Assembly: GCA_033398695.1 (NCBI GenBank) | Contig: CM065802.1 | Coordinates: 136,634,096-136,698,095, forward strand | Direction of reading: 5' to 3' | Length of the DNA stretch: 64,000 nt | Source of the DNA: Orobanche coerulescens | Lineage: Eukaryota; Streptophyta; Magnoliopsida; Lamiales; Orobanchaceae | Shown: positions 22,544 to 33,798 of the stretch, one piece after another | Position numbering within the stretch: position 1 is the first letter of the stretch | Layout: each line of letters starts with the position of its first letter | Translations under genes and position numbers: made by a program | Notes under the pieces: model-generated | Told to the model about the DNA's origin: nothing | The model's input: only the letters and a program-made list of their open reading frames with translations | Databases searched by the model: none

Positions 22544-24572
22544 TGTAATATCCGTAATTTTTGTTCCCCGAAAATTTTCTATTTTTGGCGGAAGTCTATT
22601 TTGACGACTTGCTTGGGACCGTTTCGTCATCCTGAGAATGATTAATTCTACACTTTTTGTCATCCGAGTTCGTTTCGGCATCGTTCTCTTGAATTCCGTG
22701 TTCTTTAGCGACTTTTCCACGTATGAGTTCGACTTTGTTAAATCACCATAAATTCTTGGAAGCTCCAAAAATTCTAAATCTCTGCAATATTATAGAGCAT
22801 CGAGTTAGCTTTCCAATGGTTCAAACGGTGAGTCAATCGGAGTCCGGACGAGAGAGTTATGGTCGTTTTAGCTCACCCGCTCGTTATTGGCCGATCACTG
22901 CCGGCCGAACCCGGTCGTGTCGTCCGACACGGACCGTGCCGTACTCGTACGGAAATGCCGGAGTCTCTGCCTCAGGACCCGACCGTGTCTTCCGACACGG
23001 CCCGTGCCGAACCCTTCCGGATAAGCCAGAATCGCCAAAGACGCCCGGCCGTGTCGCCTGCACGGCCGAGTCATGCCGAAGTCATTGTCGGACGGTCATC
23101 GTCGGAAGGCCCTCGCGCGCGACCGTGTCAAGCGAGGACACGGTCGAGTCCTGTCGGCCAGGCATGCGACACGACCGCACCGATCGGCACGGCCGTGTCC
23201 GGCAGATACCAACCCTATAAACGGCCCTGCAGACGTTTTTCTTGCCATTTTTCACCTTCTTCTTCTCCTCTTCCGCAGCTGGGCGTTTTCTAAGCTTGAA
23301 GCCATGTTGTTTAACAATATATCCATGGAGTCTTGGAGCTCATATCATCAATCATCCATCCTATAACATCCTTTGATCGAGCGAATCAGCCGATTTTCCA
23401 AATCTAATTTTGGGGATTTTGGGTATTTTGTTCGATTTCGTCCGTTTAATCCGATTTAACTTAGGATTGTGATGGATTGATGATTATTTAGATGTATTGT
23501 ATCATTTCCCTTGTTATCCCATGGTTGGATCGTATCGATTCGTTGTTTTGGTCGAGTTCTTGACCGACGCCTTGAAGGTGTCCTAGAAATGTCATAGAGG
23601 GGTTTTCGGGCGTTCTGCAATTATTCTTCCTCGTATGATCGATGATTTATTGAATTTATGTTGTTAGGGTCGAATTCTTGTGAAGAACTCGAGTCGAAAC
23701 CCTTCCGTTCGTTGTCTTCTTCGTGGTTCAAGCTTCCCGGTCGAACCGTGTTCTTCGGGATCTTCGTTAACGTTTATTAAGGCAAGTATACATTTATGAT
23801 TGTACGTTCTCGACTTTGAAAGTAAGAAATATTGATGGCATATCATGAACGAACCGTTTTTACGGCATTCATAGATATATTAATTGGCATGTAATGAACG
23901 AACCGTTTTGACGGCATTCCTACATGTATCGGCGTATGAGGTGAACGAACCATTTTGACGGCATTCACATACGTAACGGCGTATGAGGTGAACGAACCGT
24001 TTCTACGGCATTCACATACGTCTTATGATATTTTAGTTATTACGTAATACTAGTCTTACATTGATTAATTGAAGTATATTTATTAATTGAATTATTACAT
24101 TTAATTTATTTTCTATAATTATTATGTTTCATATTGTTATACTTGAACTAGATATTCGACGGCTAACCCCTTTATGGGAAATACGTTTCATGTATTTCAG
24201 TTCCAGAGAGAGCGGACAGACGGTGCCGGTCGGCATGAAGATGATGGGCAAGTGTGATACTGTGTCTTGTCTCCGGTTATTTTCTTGGATTCCTCCATTC
24301 AGTGTTGTTGTACTGGAATGGATTTTTAAATACTCGAGTATTGTATTTCAGTTTCCTTGATGTTCCGGCCTGTGTTGCCGAGGTATTGATTTGTGAAGTG
24401 ATGTATATGTTTTCGTTGGTTATGGTTTTGAACATCAGTTGTATCGTCTTCCTTTCTTTTGTATGTAGACCTTATCGGTCAAGTTTATAGTTCCGCGTAT
24501 GTTTAGCCTTGTGGGTCCCACGGCGGGGCTCACGGCGCTGTAATATACCCTGAATAACTTGGGGGTGTTACA
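22544..24572 (+). repeat. LTR A2
   Basis: A 2029-bp copy of LTR A1, starting TGTAATATCC and ending GGGTGTTACA. Most of its length is nearly identical to A1. Exceptions are small indels in the GC-rich cluster and a sharply diverged patch at 24028-24158. The TATA box is at 23215-23224 and the double hairpin at 24167-24197. Confidence 0.93.
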
Positions 24573-25907
24573 CTCCATTAGGTGCCCAGCTCGAACCAGC
24601 CTCTTGATCTCATCCTTAAGGTGCTTGCATTCGTCCGTTTTATGTCCATAATCGTTGTGGAACTGACAGTAGAGTTCTGACTTTGGTTGGGTGGGTCCAT
24701 TAAAATGAGATATGGGGCAATCAATGACGCTGCCCATCTTGCCTTCTACCACTTCTAAGACCTGCACCCTTCTCATTGTCAGTGGGATATATTGGTCAAA
24801 CCTTGGTCGTTTCAGATTGATCTCATTCTTCTTTCGATCCGTGTTTCGATCTCCTACCAAGGAGTAGCTCTCCCCGGGGAAGATTTCCTCGGAAGGTATA
24901 TACCTTGTGTTGTACCACCATACTAGTTCCTACTTCCCTCTCCTCGAGCCTTTCTTGTGATTCCTCCATGTCCTTCTCGGATCTTCGACGTTGATGTATT
25001 TGGAACATTGAGCTGGAACCTCGTCATAGGTTCGGGCCATCTTCTTAGCAAGAGATGTACGAAGTAGTTCTGTTTGCAATGCACTCGCCTTTACTTCTTC
25101 AGACGATGAGGGTACTTCTAAACATGCTTTGGTAAACTTGAGTTACATAATCCCTCAACACCTCTACAGAGTATTGCTTGATACTGAATAAAGACATGCA
25201 TTGTTTTTGGTGCGCTCTAACGCTTGCGAAGTGGGTTAGAAACGCCGAGCTAAGGGCTTTGAAGCTGGTAATTATCCCTGGTGGTATCTGGTGGAACCAA
25301 TCTTGAGCTGATTCTATCAATGTAGCTAAAAATGCTCTGCAGCTCACGGGGTCGGAATATCGGTGTAGTACCGCCATATTTTCGAACCGATATAAATGTC
25401 TGGTAGGATCAGAAAGCCCATCATAGGTGAAAGTGACCGCCCTGAATCCATAAGAGAGTTCGGCCTGCAGTATCTCTTCGGAGAAGGGATGGCCTGGATG
25501 GATTTTTGAGCCCTTCCCTGTGACCTTCTGTCGCAACTCCTCTAGCTCGTCTTTCATGCTGGATATGATGGGATCCAGTGTTCTCCCTTGTTTAGATCGC
25601 TCCCATGTCCTTGGTGGATTTCTCCGTGTTCTTCCTGCTGGATAATCTCATCCGGTCTGTCAGAGAGGATGGGTATTATCTTTTATGGCGTTATTTGTTT
25701 TTTGACCTCTCGGCTTTTCGGGATTGCGCTAGCGATGATGTCGGCTAGTGCTTCTTTCATCAAAGATTGTGCTGGGTGCAATTTCTTCTCCGGTGAGGGT
25801 GGTGGGTGTTTTTTCTGGAATTGCTCCTCCACCCAGAGCTGCTAGTTGTTCCTCTAAGTTTTTGGGCACCAGTTCTCCGATTTTCTTCTGGACTGTCTCT
25901 TACGCCA
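24573..25907 (-). pseudogene. gag: Tat2 gag
   Basis: It probably starts at ATG 25907 (MA then an in-frame stop, ETVQKKIGEL...). A degraded N-terminus leads to the open block 25557-25099: HPFSEEILQAELSYGFR, PTRHLYRFENMAVL, CRAFLATLIESAQDWF, the capsid signature of Tat-clade gypsy gag. The knuckle YCQFHNDYGHKTDECKHLKDEI lies at about 24690-24625. The last codons are cut at 24573 by the CTCCA target duplication and continue at 16280. Several stops and a frameshift (near 24860-25090) make it inactive. Confidence 0.82.
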
Positions 25908-26018
25908 TTGTTAATCTCACGTCTCAACTCTGGTGTGACTCGATGTCACTGTTCCCGCAGAAGGCCCACTTGATGTAACCGAGCTGAATGGCCACCAAGA
26001 ACCGGATCAATCTCAGAT

Positions 26019-26569
26019 GTTTTATCTAAGAAAACCTGAATGTTTGATAAAATATCTATATGAATGTGTCTAATTGCTTAAATTTGGGATGTACAACTTT
26101 TTTCCCATTTATTGAAGGGATGAGAAGCCTGTCCCTGAGATCCCACTCTTAGCCTAGGGGAAATCTTTTAGGGATTTTGGCTGCGGATGCCAATCCCTGG
26201 ATATATGGGATTTTGGCTGCGACTGTCAATCCCTGGATATCTGGGATTTTATAAGGAAGATAAAATTCGAGCTTTCCAGGGGTTTTATCTTTATGGGCCC
26301 GGACCCTTCCCAACTCGGGGCAGGGCCAGTTAGCTCGGACACGAGGAAACCCCCTTGTCGGGGCCTCTCGTTCTTTTGAGAGGTCGTTAGGTCGGCCCGT
26401 CTTTGCTGATATTTACATCACGTCTTCCGAGCTCGAGATAGGGTCAGTCAGCTCGGACTTCTTTATGATGAAACCCCCTTGTCATGGTCCCTCATTCTTC
26501 TGAGAGGTCGGTATGTTTGCCAATAACCGAGCTCTTTAGATCGGGTTTTTGGCAGGTCTACATTTATCA
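26019..26569 (-). repeat. Tat2 5' LTR
   Basis: About 551 bp, minus strand TGATAAATG to TAAAACA, ending where the gypsy T frame is cut. It contains two direct repeats: GGGATTTTGGCTGCG units near 26193 and 26227, and a longer repeat ending CTTTTGAGAGGTCG/CTTCTGAGAGGTCGG near 26390 and 26510. Boundaries are judged from termini and flanks only. Confidence 0.6.
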
Positions 26570-26857
26570 TCCTATCAGTACAAATATTCTGTCCTTGGAT
26601 CTTACCATTCCATCATCAGAAATGGTGAATTCCGTTCTCGCACCACATTTGATTCTTTCTTCCAAAACTTGAAGTTTCGGATCTCTTTCTTGAGTCTCAA
26701 GCATTTCATTAAGTAAATTTGGTTTCATTGTAATTTTGGCACATACAAGGTGAGTATTATCACTTATAGGTTTTAAACAGCTCAATTCCTCTAAAGCTTG
26801 CCATTCGCGTACCATTAGTTGGGCTACGCTTACTTTTCCACTCAAGGCATCTGCCAC
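26570..26857 (-). pseudogene. pol: Gypsy T RNase H to integrase junction
   Basis: Reads MADALSGKVSVAQLMVREW (usual VADALSRK motif, with Arg replaced by Gly), then LLNEMLETQERDPKLQVLEERI and GMVRSKDRIFVL, the stretch just before the integrase HHCC finger. It ends at the Tat2 LTR, so the integrase is absent. Confidence 0.75.
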
Positions 26858-26927
26858 AACATTGGTTTTTTTTGAGATGGTGTTGGATGGAAAAATGGTA
26901 GTCTTCCAACAACTCTACCCACCTTCT

Positions 26928-27780
26928 CTATCTGAGATTAAGTTCGTTTTGAGAAAATAGGTACTTAAGGCTCTTATGATCTATGAATACTGCGAATTCG
27001 GCGCCATAGAGATAGTGTCTCCTTTTCTTTAAAGCAAATACTCTGGTTACGAGTTCCAAATCACGGGTGGGGTAGTTATTCTCATGTGGTTTAATTTTTC
27101 GTGAAGCATAAGAGATCACCTTGTTGTTTGCACTAAGACAGCACCTAGACCATCTCCTGATGCATCACTACAAACGGTGAACCCTTCTGTTCCACCTGGA
27201 AGTGTCAGGATAGGTGCTATAGTAAGTCTTTTCTTGAGTTCTTGAAAACTGGACTCACACTTATTAGTCCACTCAAATTTGACTTGTTTCTGTGTCAATC
27301 AGGTGAGTGGTCCCGCAATCTTCGAGAAATCCTTAATGAATTTGCGGTAATATCCGATAAGTCCAAGTAAGCTTCTAATTTTAGTGGCAGTTTATGGCCT
27401 CTTCCAATTTGTAATAGCTTCTACCTTTGACGGATCTACGACTGCCGTCTCCAGAAACTATGTGCCCTAAAAAGGCTACTTCTATTAGCCAAAACTCACA
27501 TTTGCTGCACTTATCGTACAACTTATGTTCTCTTAGAGTGTCCAGAACCATCTTTAGATGAGTCTCGTGTTCCTTATCTGATTTGGAATAGACGAGGATA
27601 TAATTTATGAATATCATGACGAATTGATCAAGATACAAATGAAAGACACGGTGCAGTAAATCCATATGTTCGGCCAGGGCATTCGTCAGCCCGAAGGGAA
27701 TCACCACAAATTCGTAGTGACCGTATCTAGTTTGGAAAGCAGTTTTGGGTATATCTTCCGCTTTAAGCTTCAATTGGTAG
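26928..27780 (-). pseudogene. pol: Gypsy T reverse transcriptase and RNase H
   Basis: The RT part (27773-27381) has [26 protein letters not shown], typical of chromovirus-like gypsy RT. The catalytic F-I-D-D reads FINYILVYS (about 27605-27600): both Asp codons are changed. RT thumb/connection and RNase H blocks follow in other frames: FEWTNKCESSFQELKKRLTIAP (27298-27116), [34 protein letters not shown] and [13 protein letters not shown] (27119-26928). It cannot encode a working polymerase. Confidence 0.85.
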
Positions 27781-28126
27781 TACCCTTGATGAAGATCAAA
27801 CTTAGAGTATACCGTGGATCCACAGAGTTAGTCGAACAACTCATCTATCCTTGGGAGTGGGTACTTACTTTTTATGGTTATGTTATTGAGCTCGTGATAA
27901 TGAATGCAAAGTCTCAGTGTTCCGTCCTTCTTTCTTACAAATAGCACCGGCGCTCCCCATGGTGATACACTAGGCTAGATAAATCTAACTTCAAGCAACT
28001 TTTGTAGTTGTACCTTTAGTTCTTGTAGCTCCAATGGTGCCATCCGGTAAGGTGTCTTGGCTATGGTTGTCTTTCCACGCACGACTTCTATGTTGAACTC
28101 GATCTCTCGGTTGGGTAGTAAGGATG

Positions 28127-28654
28127 TTAGTTGCTCAGGAATACGTCAGGGTATTCTGACACTACTGGTACATCTTCAATTCCCATCTTACTCTTGGGTT
28201 TATTAATGACGAAAATTAGAAATCCATATGCTCCCTTTGCAATAGTTTTTCTAGCTTTGACGGCAGATATAATGGGTGTTAAGTTCACTCTAGCGTTCCC
28301 TACCAACTCTACTACCAGTTTACTTGGTACGCATAACTTAAATGTCTTCGAATGACAATCCAACTGTGCGTAATGTTTTGACAGCCAATCAATTCCCATG
28401 CTGATGTCATATTCTAGTATATGGTGCAATATTAAATCCATAGAAAAATAATTACCACTGATCAATACATCACATGTATTGTGTACATTATTAGTTAATT
28501 GGCTAGTACCCATTGGAGTTGACACTTCAAGACATACGGGCAAAAGGTCTAATTGCACATTGAGTTTTCCAGAAAAATATGGTGCAATGAATGAATGTGA
28601 TGACAGAGTGGTTATATATGAGAAGTGTACCTTCCACCACATTATTCCTTCCAT
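28127..28654 (-). pseudogene. pol: Gypsy T protease region
   Basis: An open frame that aligns by motif with Tekay-type proteases: SHSFIAPYFSGKL, MDLILHHILEYDISMGIDWLSKHYAQLDC and EYPDVF at the end, leading to RT. The catalytic D-S/T-G-A-S before SHSFIA reads TLS, so the active site is lost. RT begins after a degraded stretch at 27780-28126. Confidence 0.75.
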
Positions 28655-28739
28655 GAGCCTCTTGTCCAGCTAGAGCAAACACACGAGCCAGAGCCTTTCC
28701 CTGATTGTTCCCTGGCTTTGCAATAGCAGCTAGTTTGTT

Positions 28740-28865
28740 CGTTTGGTTTTCCATTTTCGGGCAGTCTTTGATTTGGTGTTGTGCGCTGCCACATCCCAAG
28801 CACTTGCCCAACATCTTCCAGCACTCACTAGCTTTGTGTCCTTTTATTTCACAGTTACACAAAGA
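28740..28865 (-). pseudogene. gag: Gypsy T zinc knuckles
   Basis: Two knuckles: CNCEIKGHKASEC, which lacks one residue between the first two Cys, and CLGCGSAQHQIKDC, a perfect CX2CX4HX4C. They bind element RNA. They lie between gag and protease as expected. Confidence 0.75.
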
Positions 28866-28995
28866 GGTGTTGCTTTGTTAGGGTTGTGTGTTTTTGTTCC
28901 GGTCGAGTTTCCCTTGGCTCTTATTTTGCGGAATTTCTAGTCATTGTTGATCCAATCACGGGTCTCTTAGAATTTCCTGAAAATTGGTTCTGTTG

Positions 28996-29607
28996 TTATG
29001 CCAGACTCACTGTTCCATTCTCAATTCGGGTTGCAGCTTCAACTACATCAGCCATCATGGTCAAACGAACAGTTAGGAGACTCTGCTGGAGCGCGAATCT
29101 CAACCCTCTAGTGAATTTATAAAGCTTGTCTTCTTCAGTGGTCACTAGTCCTGGTGCATATTTAGATAACCTATTGAACTCAGCTTCGTACTCTGTGACA
29201 GTCAAAGATCCTTGCTTCAGGTAGTAAAACTCATCCCTCCTGGATTCCCCAGCGGCTGCTGAAACATACTGGGTTCGGAAATCGATTAGGAAGTTGGCCC
29301 ATATTCTAGTATGATTCTCTCTTATCCAGCGTGCACTAACGACCTTCCACCAATCATGTGCGACAACTTCTAGTTTGAATATTGCCAATGATATGTGTTG
29401 TTCATCAGCGTATTGTGACGCATTAAATATGCTCTCTATTTTCTCCAGCCATGATTTTGCCTTCATGTCATCAGGCTCTCCATTAAAGGTTGGCGGACTG
29501 AAGCGTAGAAACCTTTCAAGCATGCGATCTTGCCCCTCAACAATGTTTTGGTTATTGGCTGCTTGTTGCTGTAAAAAGTTTGTCAGTTGGGTTAAGGCTT
29601 GTGCCAT
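28996..29607 (-). pseudogene. gag: Gypsy T gag (capsid)
   Basis: The open frame from ATG 29607 has FLRFSPPTFNGEPDDMKAKSWLEKIESIF, LEVVAHDWWKVVS and RRDEFYYLKQGSLTVTEYEAEFNRLSKYAP, the retrotransposon gag (PF03732-type) signature. About 203 codons are open before a stop at 28996. The linker to the knuckles (28866-28995) is degraded. Upstream lies a further coiled-coil frame (29995-30612). Confidence 0.85.
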
Positions 29608-29649
29608 AGCGTCAATTCTAGTCCTGCCCCATGGTGGAGATAGGTTGTG

Positions 29650-29994
29650 ATTGTTGGTATGTTGAATTTGCTATTCATCACAGTTAACTCGTTGACGTCC
29701 TCTATATCTATCATCCATCTATAATAAGTTAATATAATATGATAGAATTAGTTGTCATTTGAGAGTTCGTTGGTGAGTTAAGTTGATGCATAGGATTAAT
29801 CTGAGTGCACAATTGGATGACCAGTGTTGATATTGATAACTAGATCATAACATTGATTACAAATAATTAAATTCAACCACGTCTATGGCCTATCAATGGC
29901 CGTAACATGCAACTTCGAAATTTCTATTGTTCAGCCTTACATTCTAGGATAAACATAAAAAAAGATATATAATGTAAACTCCAAGTTCATGCAT
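29650..29994. other. Non-coding gap between gypsy T gag and the upstream frame
   Basis: AT-rich sequence with no motif I recognise; probably leader or intron-like sequence of gypsy T. Confidence 0.4.
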
Positions 29995-30612
29995 CTAATC
30001 CTCTCCAGAATCCATCCTCACGCTCTCCTCGGAGTCCTCTTCGGGATCCTCCTCCAGGTCCTCCTCGAAATCCTCCTCTAGGTCCACAGAATGCATAGGG
30101 TCAGTCGGTGGTACATGTGACGCCTCTCCTACCTCAGCCATGGAGTCCGGGAATAGTCTCATTACCACACCTAGTTTCTTCTTGCCCACCAACAGAAACT
30201 CTTCATGCTCGCAGTGTGCAAATTGAATCTGCTTCTCAATCATCTTAATCTCGTGTCTCTGGAAGAATTTGGTACTACGAAGCTGGGCGATGGTCCGGTC
30301 CTTAGACGTAGCTTGCTCTTCAAAAAGTCCACTTTACGTTCCAGCTCCAAATACTCTGGCCTCATGTGCTCTAGTGCCTCTAGCAGCTCGTCCCTCTGAT
30401 TGCAAAATGCCGATGCATCCTAATGCACACGGGTGATAACCTCTCTCAAAGACTGGATCTGTCTGTCGCGGTGTCGGCTAAGGCCACTGCATCCATGAGG
30501 GGTATCGTAACAATCTCGATCTGCCGTAGCTACTCCACGGTAATCAGTCCTGGAGTGTCAGGATCAGTCTGGGTTCCGTCAACCAACTGCTTACCCCTAG
30601 ATGAGTTCATCT
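29995..30612 (-). pseudogene. Upstream coiled-coil/acidic ORF of gypsy T
   Basis: Reads from ATG 30612 (MNSSRGKQLVDGT...) through a heptad-like region (LLEALEHMRPEYLELERKV) to an acidic tail of repeated DLEEDFEEDLEEDPEED-type units ending at 29995. Stops near 30530 and 30425 and a frame change near 30245 break it. Gypsy elements of this type sometimes carry an extra frame ahead of gag, but I do not recognise this family. It could also be a captured gene piece. Confidence 0.5.
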
Positions 30613-31046
30613 AAACCAATAAAATATCTAAGTCAGTACCAATCGAAGTCTATCTCATCCAACTATAAAAGACAAGTAAGCAAAAACAATCATCAAGATT
30701 GTGAACTTAATAACTCAATTTATATGCTTATGACATATAAGTGGCAACGACACAAATGCTTCATTTAAAGAAATAATGAGGCTTAGTTGAGTTTAAAGGA
30801 ATTATTTAGTTTCATCTATTCCAAATGAATAATGATGTGATTTGAATAATGGATAGAATGAAAAGATTCACATCCATTATGATGGATGTCGAAAGGTTGA
30901 TACGATGAAAGAATGCCATATCTATTTAAGTAGCTGGAAAAATTCCGAAGTTTGGACTAACTATGCTTTCTAAGCGAATATCGAAGAGTTTGAAAGGAAT
31001 TAGAATAGACCACTAAGTCTCACTTCCATAGGTTCACTTCGCCCTA
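30613..31046. other. Non-coding flank before C3
   Basis: AT-rich, no open frame or recognised motif. It ends GTAGAAAT just before the C3 LTR. Confidence 0.4.
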
Positions 31047-32332
31047 AGTAGAAATTGTTAGGAATATGCCCTCAAATGCCACTCAGAGGATGGGAGAGTG
31101 AGAGCATTGTACTATTATTATGAATATTATATTAAATAAGGCACATATTATTTCTATATTATTGTATATCACGGGCATTATGATTTGGTATATAGAATAA
31201 GTCTTTGTGTTTGAGAGAAAACATTCCACTCCTTATGGAGATTAGGATATATGCACCAGAAGTGTTTAGGGGTCGAATGCTTAATTGGTTCGCAAGTCGA
31301 TAAAACTTAACTGGATAGTAAGTTTAGACAAGGATTATATAACATGTACTCTGACATGTAGAGTGTCTGTCTTCACTAAGGATTAGTGGGAGCACACGTT
31401 ATAGGTATGCTAATGAGATTAATATACTCGAACATGACCCACCTCGATTCGGTCACATGGATATCACTCAGGGATTGCCAATGACTGAATAGAAAGGTTG
31501 TGATAGGTATACGTGGACCTTTGACTTGAGGTTTCAGTAGGAGATGTGCTTGTAACATTTAGTTAGTCATTAGAGTAGTTCGATCCAATTGCCGGTTGGT
31601 GGGGTCAACCTCGAAATGCAACTTAGTGGGCAAGTAGCAGTCTCTATTGAATACCAAGATAGGATTCTTTCTCCTGATAGTGATCAGGTAAATGTCCTAT
31701 GCGGTTAATGGCAAATGAGATCATAAGTCTTTGGCCAAAGCAGTTAGATCTAGTTGTATTTGATACACAAGAGCTCGGTGATCTCGGTTTGCATTAACAA
31801 AATGCATATAGTCAAATTACAATAGGGTTTGGCTTTACCGTGACCCTAATACTTGACCGGGGCATATGATTGAAGGGTTTATACATATACGGTATTCACG
31901 ATATAATGGTTTTGGAATGATCCGATCATTCGTTCTTAGTTGGGTACGGTACCGGTACACTAGACTAGCTAAGTGTTACCCGTACTCCTTGGTTCCTCCC
32001 ATTACCGACTAAGACGGACCTATGGAGTCGCGCACAAGGATATTTGATGGATAAAATAAGTATTTATTATCTCTTCATTATTATTAGATATTAGATATCT
32101 ATTTTGATTTATTTGATAAATCATGCGGTCTAGTGAATTGAAATTAATTACTGGGTGATTAATTTAATTCATAATAATTATTTCTTGGAAATATGTTATT
32201 ACAATTTTGTATTTGATAAAATTAATTAATTGGATTAATTAATTAAGTATAAATATATTTGAGATAAAACGAAGTGTATTAGACAAACGAACGTCCGATA
32301 CAGGAACCGAGTGGCTCGGCTCGTTTTCTCAC
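31047..32332 (+). repeat. Copia C3 5' LTR, first part
   Basis: Starts TGTTAGGAATATGCCC. It is homologous, in opposite orientation, to the C5 LTR ending at 63470. It is interrupted at 32332 by Tat1 (target duplication CTCAC/CGCAC) and resumes at 40579. Confidence 0.85.
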
Positions 32333-33266
32333 TGTTGTTACCCAAAATATTATCCGGAAGGGATTGCTGGAACGGATGAGTAACAAACAAAATGCGAGAG
32401 CACGTCCGTGGGAAAGTAAATAACATAAGATTTTCTGGGGTTGCTAGTCTCGGGCTTGAATGCTCTCGCGAGATATTATTAATACGAATACTTGGGAGTA
32501 CAAATATTAATGTTAGAGTACAATTACAATGAGTGTAAAGACCCTACTTATCTAGCTCTTGAGTGCTGACGATTGCCGGAAGAACCAGAGATGATGCTCT
32601 GTGAGTTCTTGTAACAACGATGGAGTGCTGCGTTTATAACTGAGTTTGTGAACTTCTGTAAGAAACAACAATTTTGTGTGTACTTCTGAACCTTTTTCTA
32701 GTTGCTGGAGGTCTCCTATTTATAGGAGTGGAGGTAGCTGGGCGATCGCCTCTGCTGTATTATAATAAGCGGGCGATCGTCTTTAGCACATGGGTTGGTC
32801 TCCTCAGAGTCCGCAGCAGCTGCTGGCAGCCGGATGCACGAACCAATGAGAAGACAACACGCGTCCGGAGTCGCTGTCTTGGGAGGTCCCACCTAGGACC
32901 TTTCGGCGGGTCTGTCGGTAGGTGAGGCAGTCCTTGTCGTTGACAGCTGTTGATGGGCTGGAGTCAAAGATCCTTATTCTGCGGCGCCATTCGCGGATCT
33001 ACACGTGGGTCTTCGCTCCGAGATCCGGTCTTCGTAGATATGACGGATGATGGCCTTACACGTGGCATAGGACGGTCGTCCTTGGTCGGGCACCAGAGTC
33101 GATCGCTAGGTGCCAAGAGGCGATCGCCCTGGACGTCGATCGCTCGGTACCTGATCTCGGTCTGTACTCTTCGCTTGGCAAGTCTGCCTTGGATTATTTG
33201 ATGCTGTCTTTGGTCCCTCGGCCCTTATGCCGATCGCCATCGAGGCGTATAAATCGCCGCACAACA
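32333..33266 (-). repeat. Tat1 3' LTR
   Basis: A 934-bp LTR. The TATA region CCTATTTATAGG (itself palindromic) is at 32715-32726. Upstream on the minus strand are GGCGATCGCC at 32741-32750 and 33119-33128 and several GATCGC/CGATCG words. Confidence 0.93.
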
Positions 33267-33280
33267 ATTGCCCCCCAGCT
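33267..33280 (-). promoter_or_regulatory. Tat1 polypurine tract
   Basis: AGCTGGGGGGCAAT on the minus strand directly before the 3' LTR. Confidence 0.8.
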
Positions 33281-33798
33281 CGCTCCGATGTTGAAGACGT
33301 GGGGTGAGGTGGTTCTACTGGCGATCGCTTGACTTAGACGAGCGACTCAGCATTTTACGGAACAGACGATCGTCTCCCGATCGGACTGATTTGAATTTGG
33401 ACGACCTATTCGATCGCTGAAATGAGCGGGAAATGAGAGCGGTTTTGAAGATGTCGTCGGGGCACGTGTCGGGCTCCTATTGGGGGAGTCCGACGGTTTT
33501 GTCAGTCTGTCCTTTGGCGTGCCCTCGAAACGACGCGCACGCGGGATTCGAGGGCAGCATTAAATGCGGCTTTATCTGACGGTTGCACTTCGATCCTCGG
33601 GACTTTGCTTATTTGCCCAGAAGCCCTCGTCCTTGCCTATAAAAAGGATTGGGGTTACAAGGTAAAAAACCTTATGCAATTCTGCCTGAGAAGAAGACAT
33701 AGCTGATTTCTCTCGAAGCTTCGTGTGATGATCGTCGATCGACTCAGACTCTTTAGGTAAGAACAAAAAACTTCTTCTCCCTCATTTCTATTTGAAAA

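Larger units (their letters stand above)
16281..24572 (+). mobile_element. Gypsy-type composite with three LTRs
   Basis: Bounded by LTR copies A1 (16281-18319) and A2 (22544-24572) and flanked by an exact 5-bp duplication CTCCA (16276-16280 and 24573-24577), it inserted into the Tat2 gag. Inside, a different LTR, B (18848-20211), is preceded by a purine tract and followed by a primer-binding-like word, so the order is LTR A, internal, LTR B, internal, LTR A. No gag, protease, RT, RNase H or integrase block is recognisable in the two internal parts. It is therefore non-autonomous or heavily decayed. Confidence 0.85.
26570..29607 (-). mobile_element. Ty3/gypsy element T (Tekay/Del-like), truncated
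   Basis: A minus-strand gag, knuckles, protease, RT, RNase H series that stops just before the integrase core, where the Tat2 LTR begins at 26569. No LTR of its own is recognisable in the window. All frames are broken and the RT active site is destroyed. Confidence 0.8.

Noticed and set aside
32741..33128. GCGATCGC words as a sign of cyanobacterial contamination (HIP1)
   Set aside because: The words lie inside a plant Tat LTR present twice with target duplications and an adjoining gag; no bacterial gene is near.
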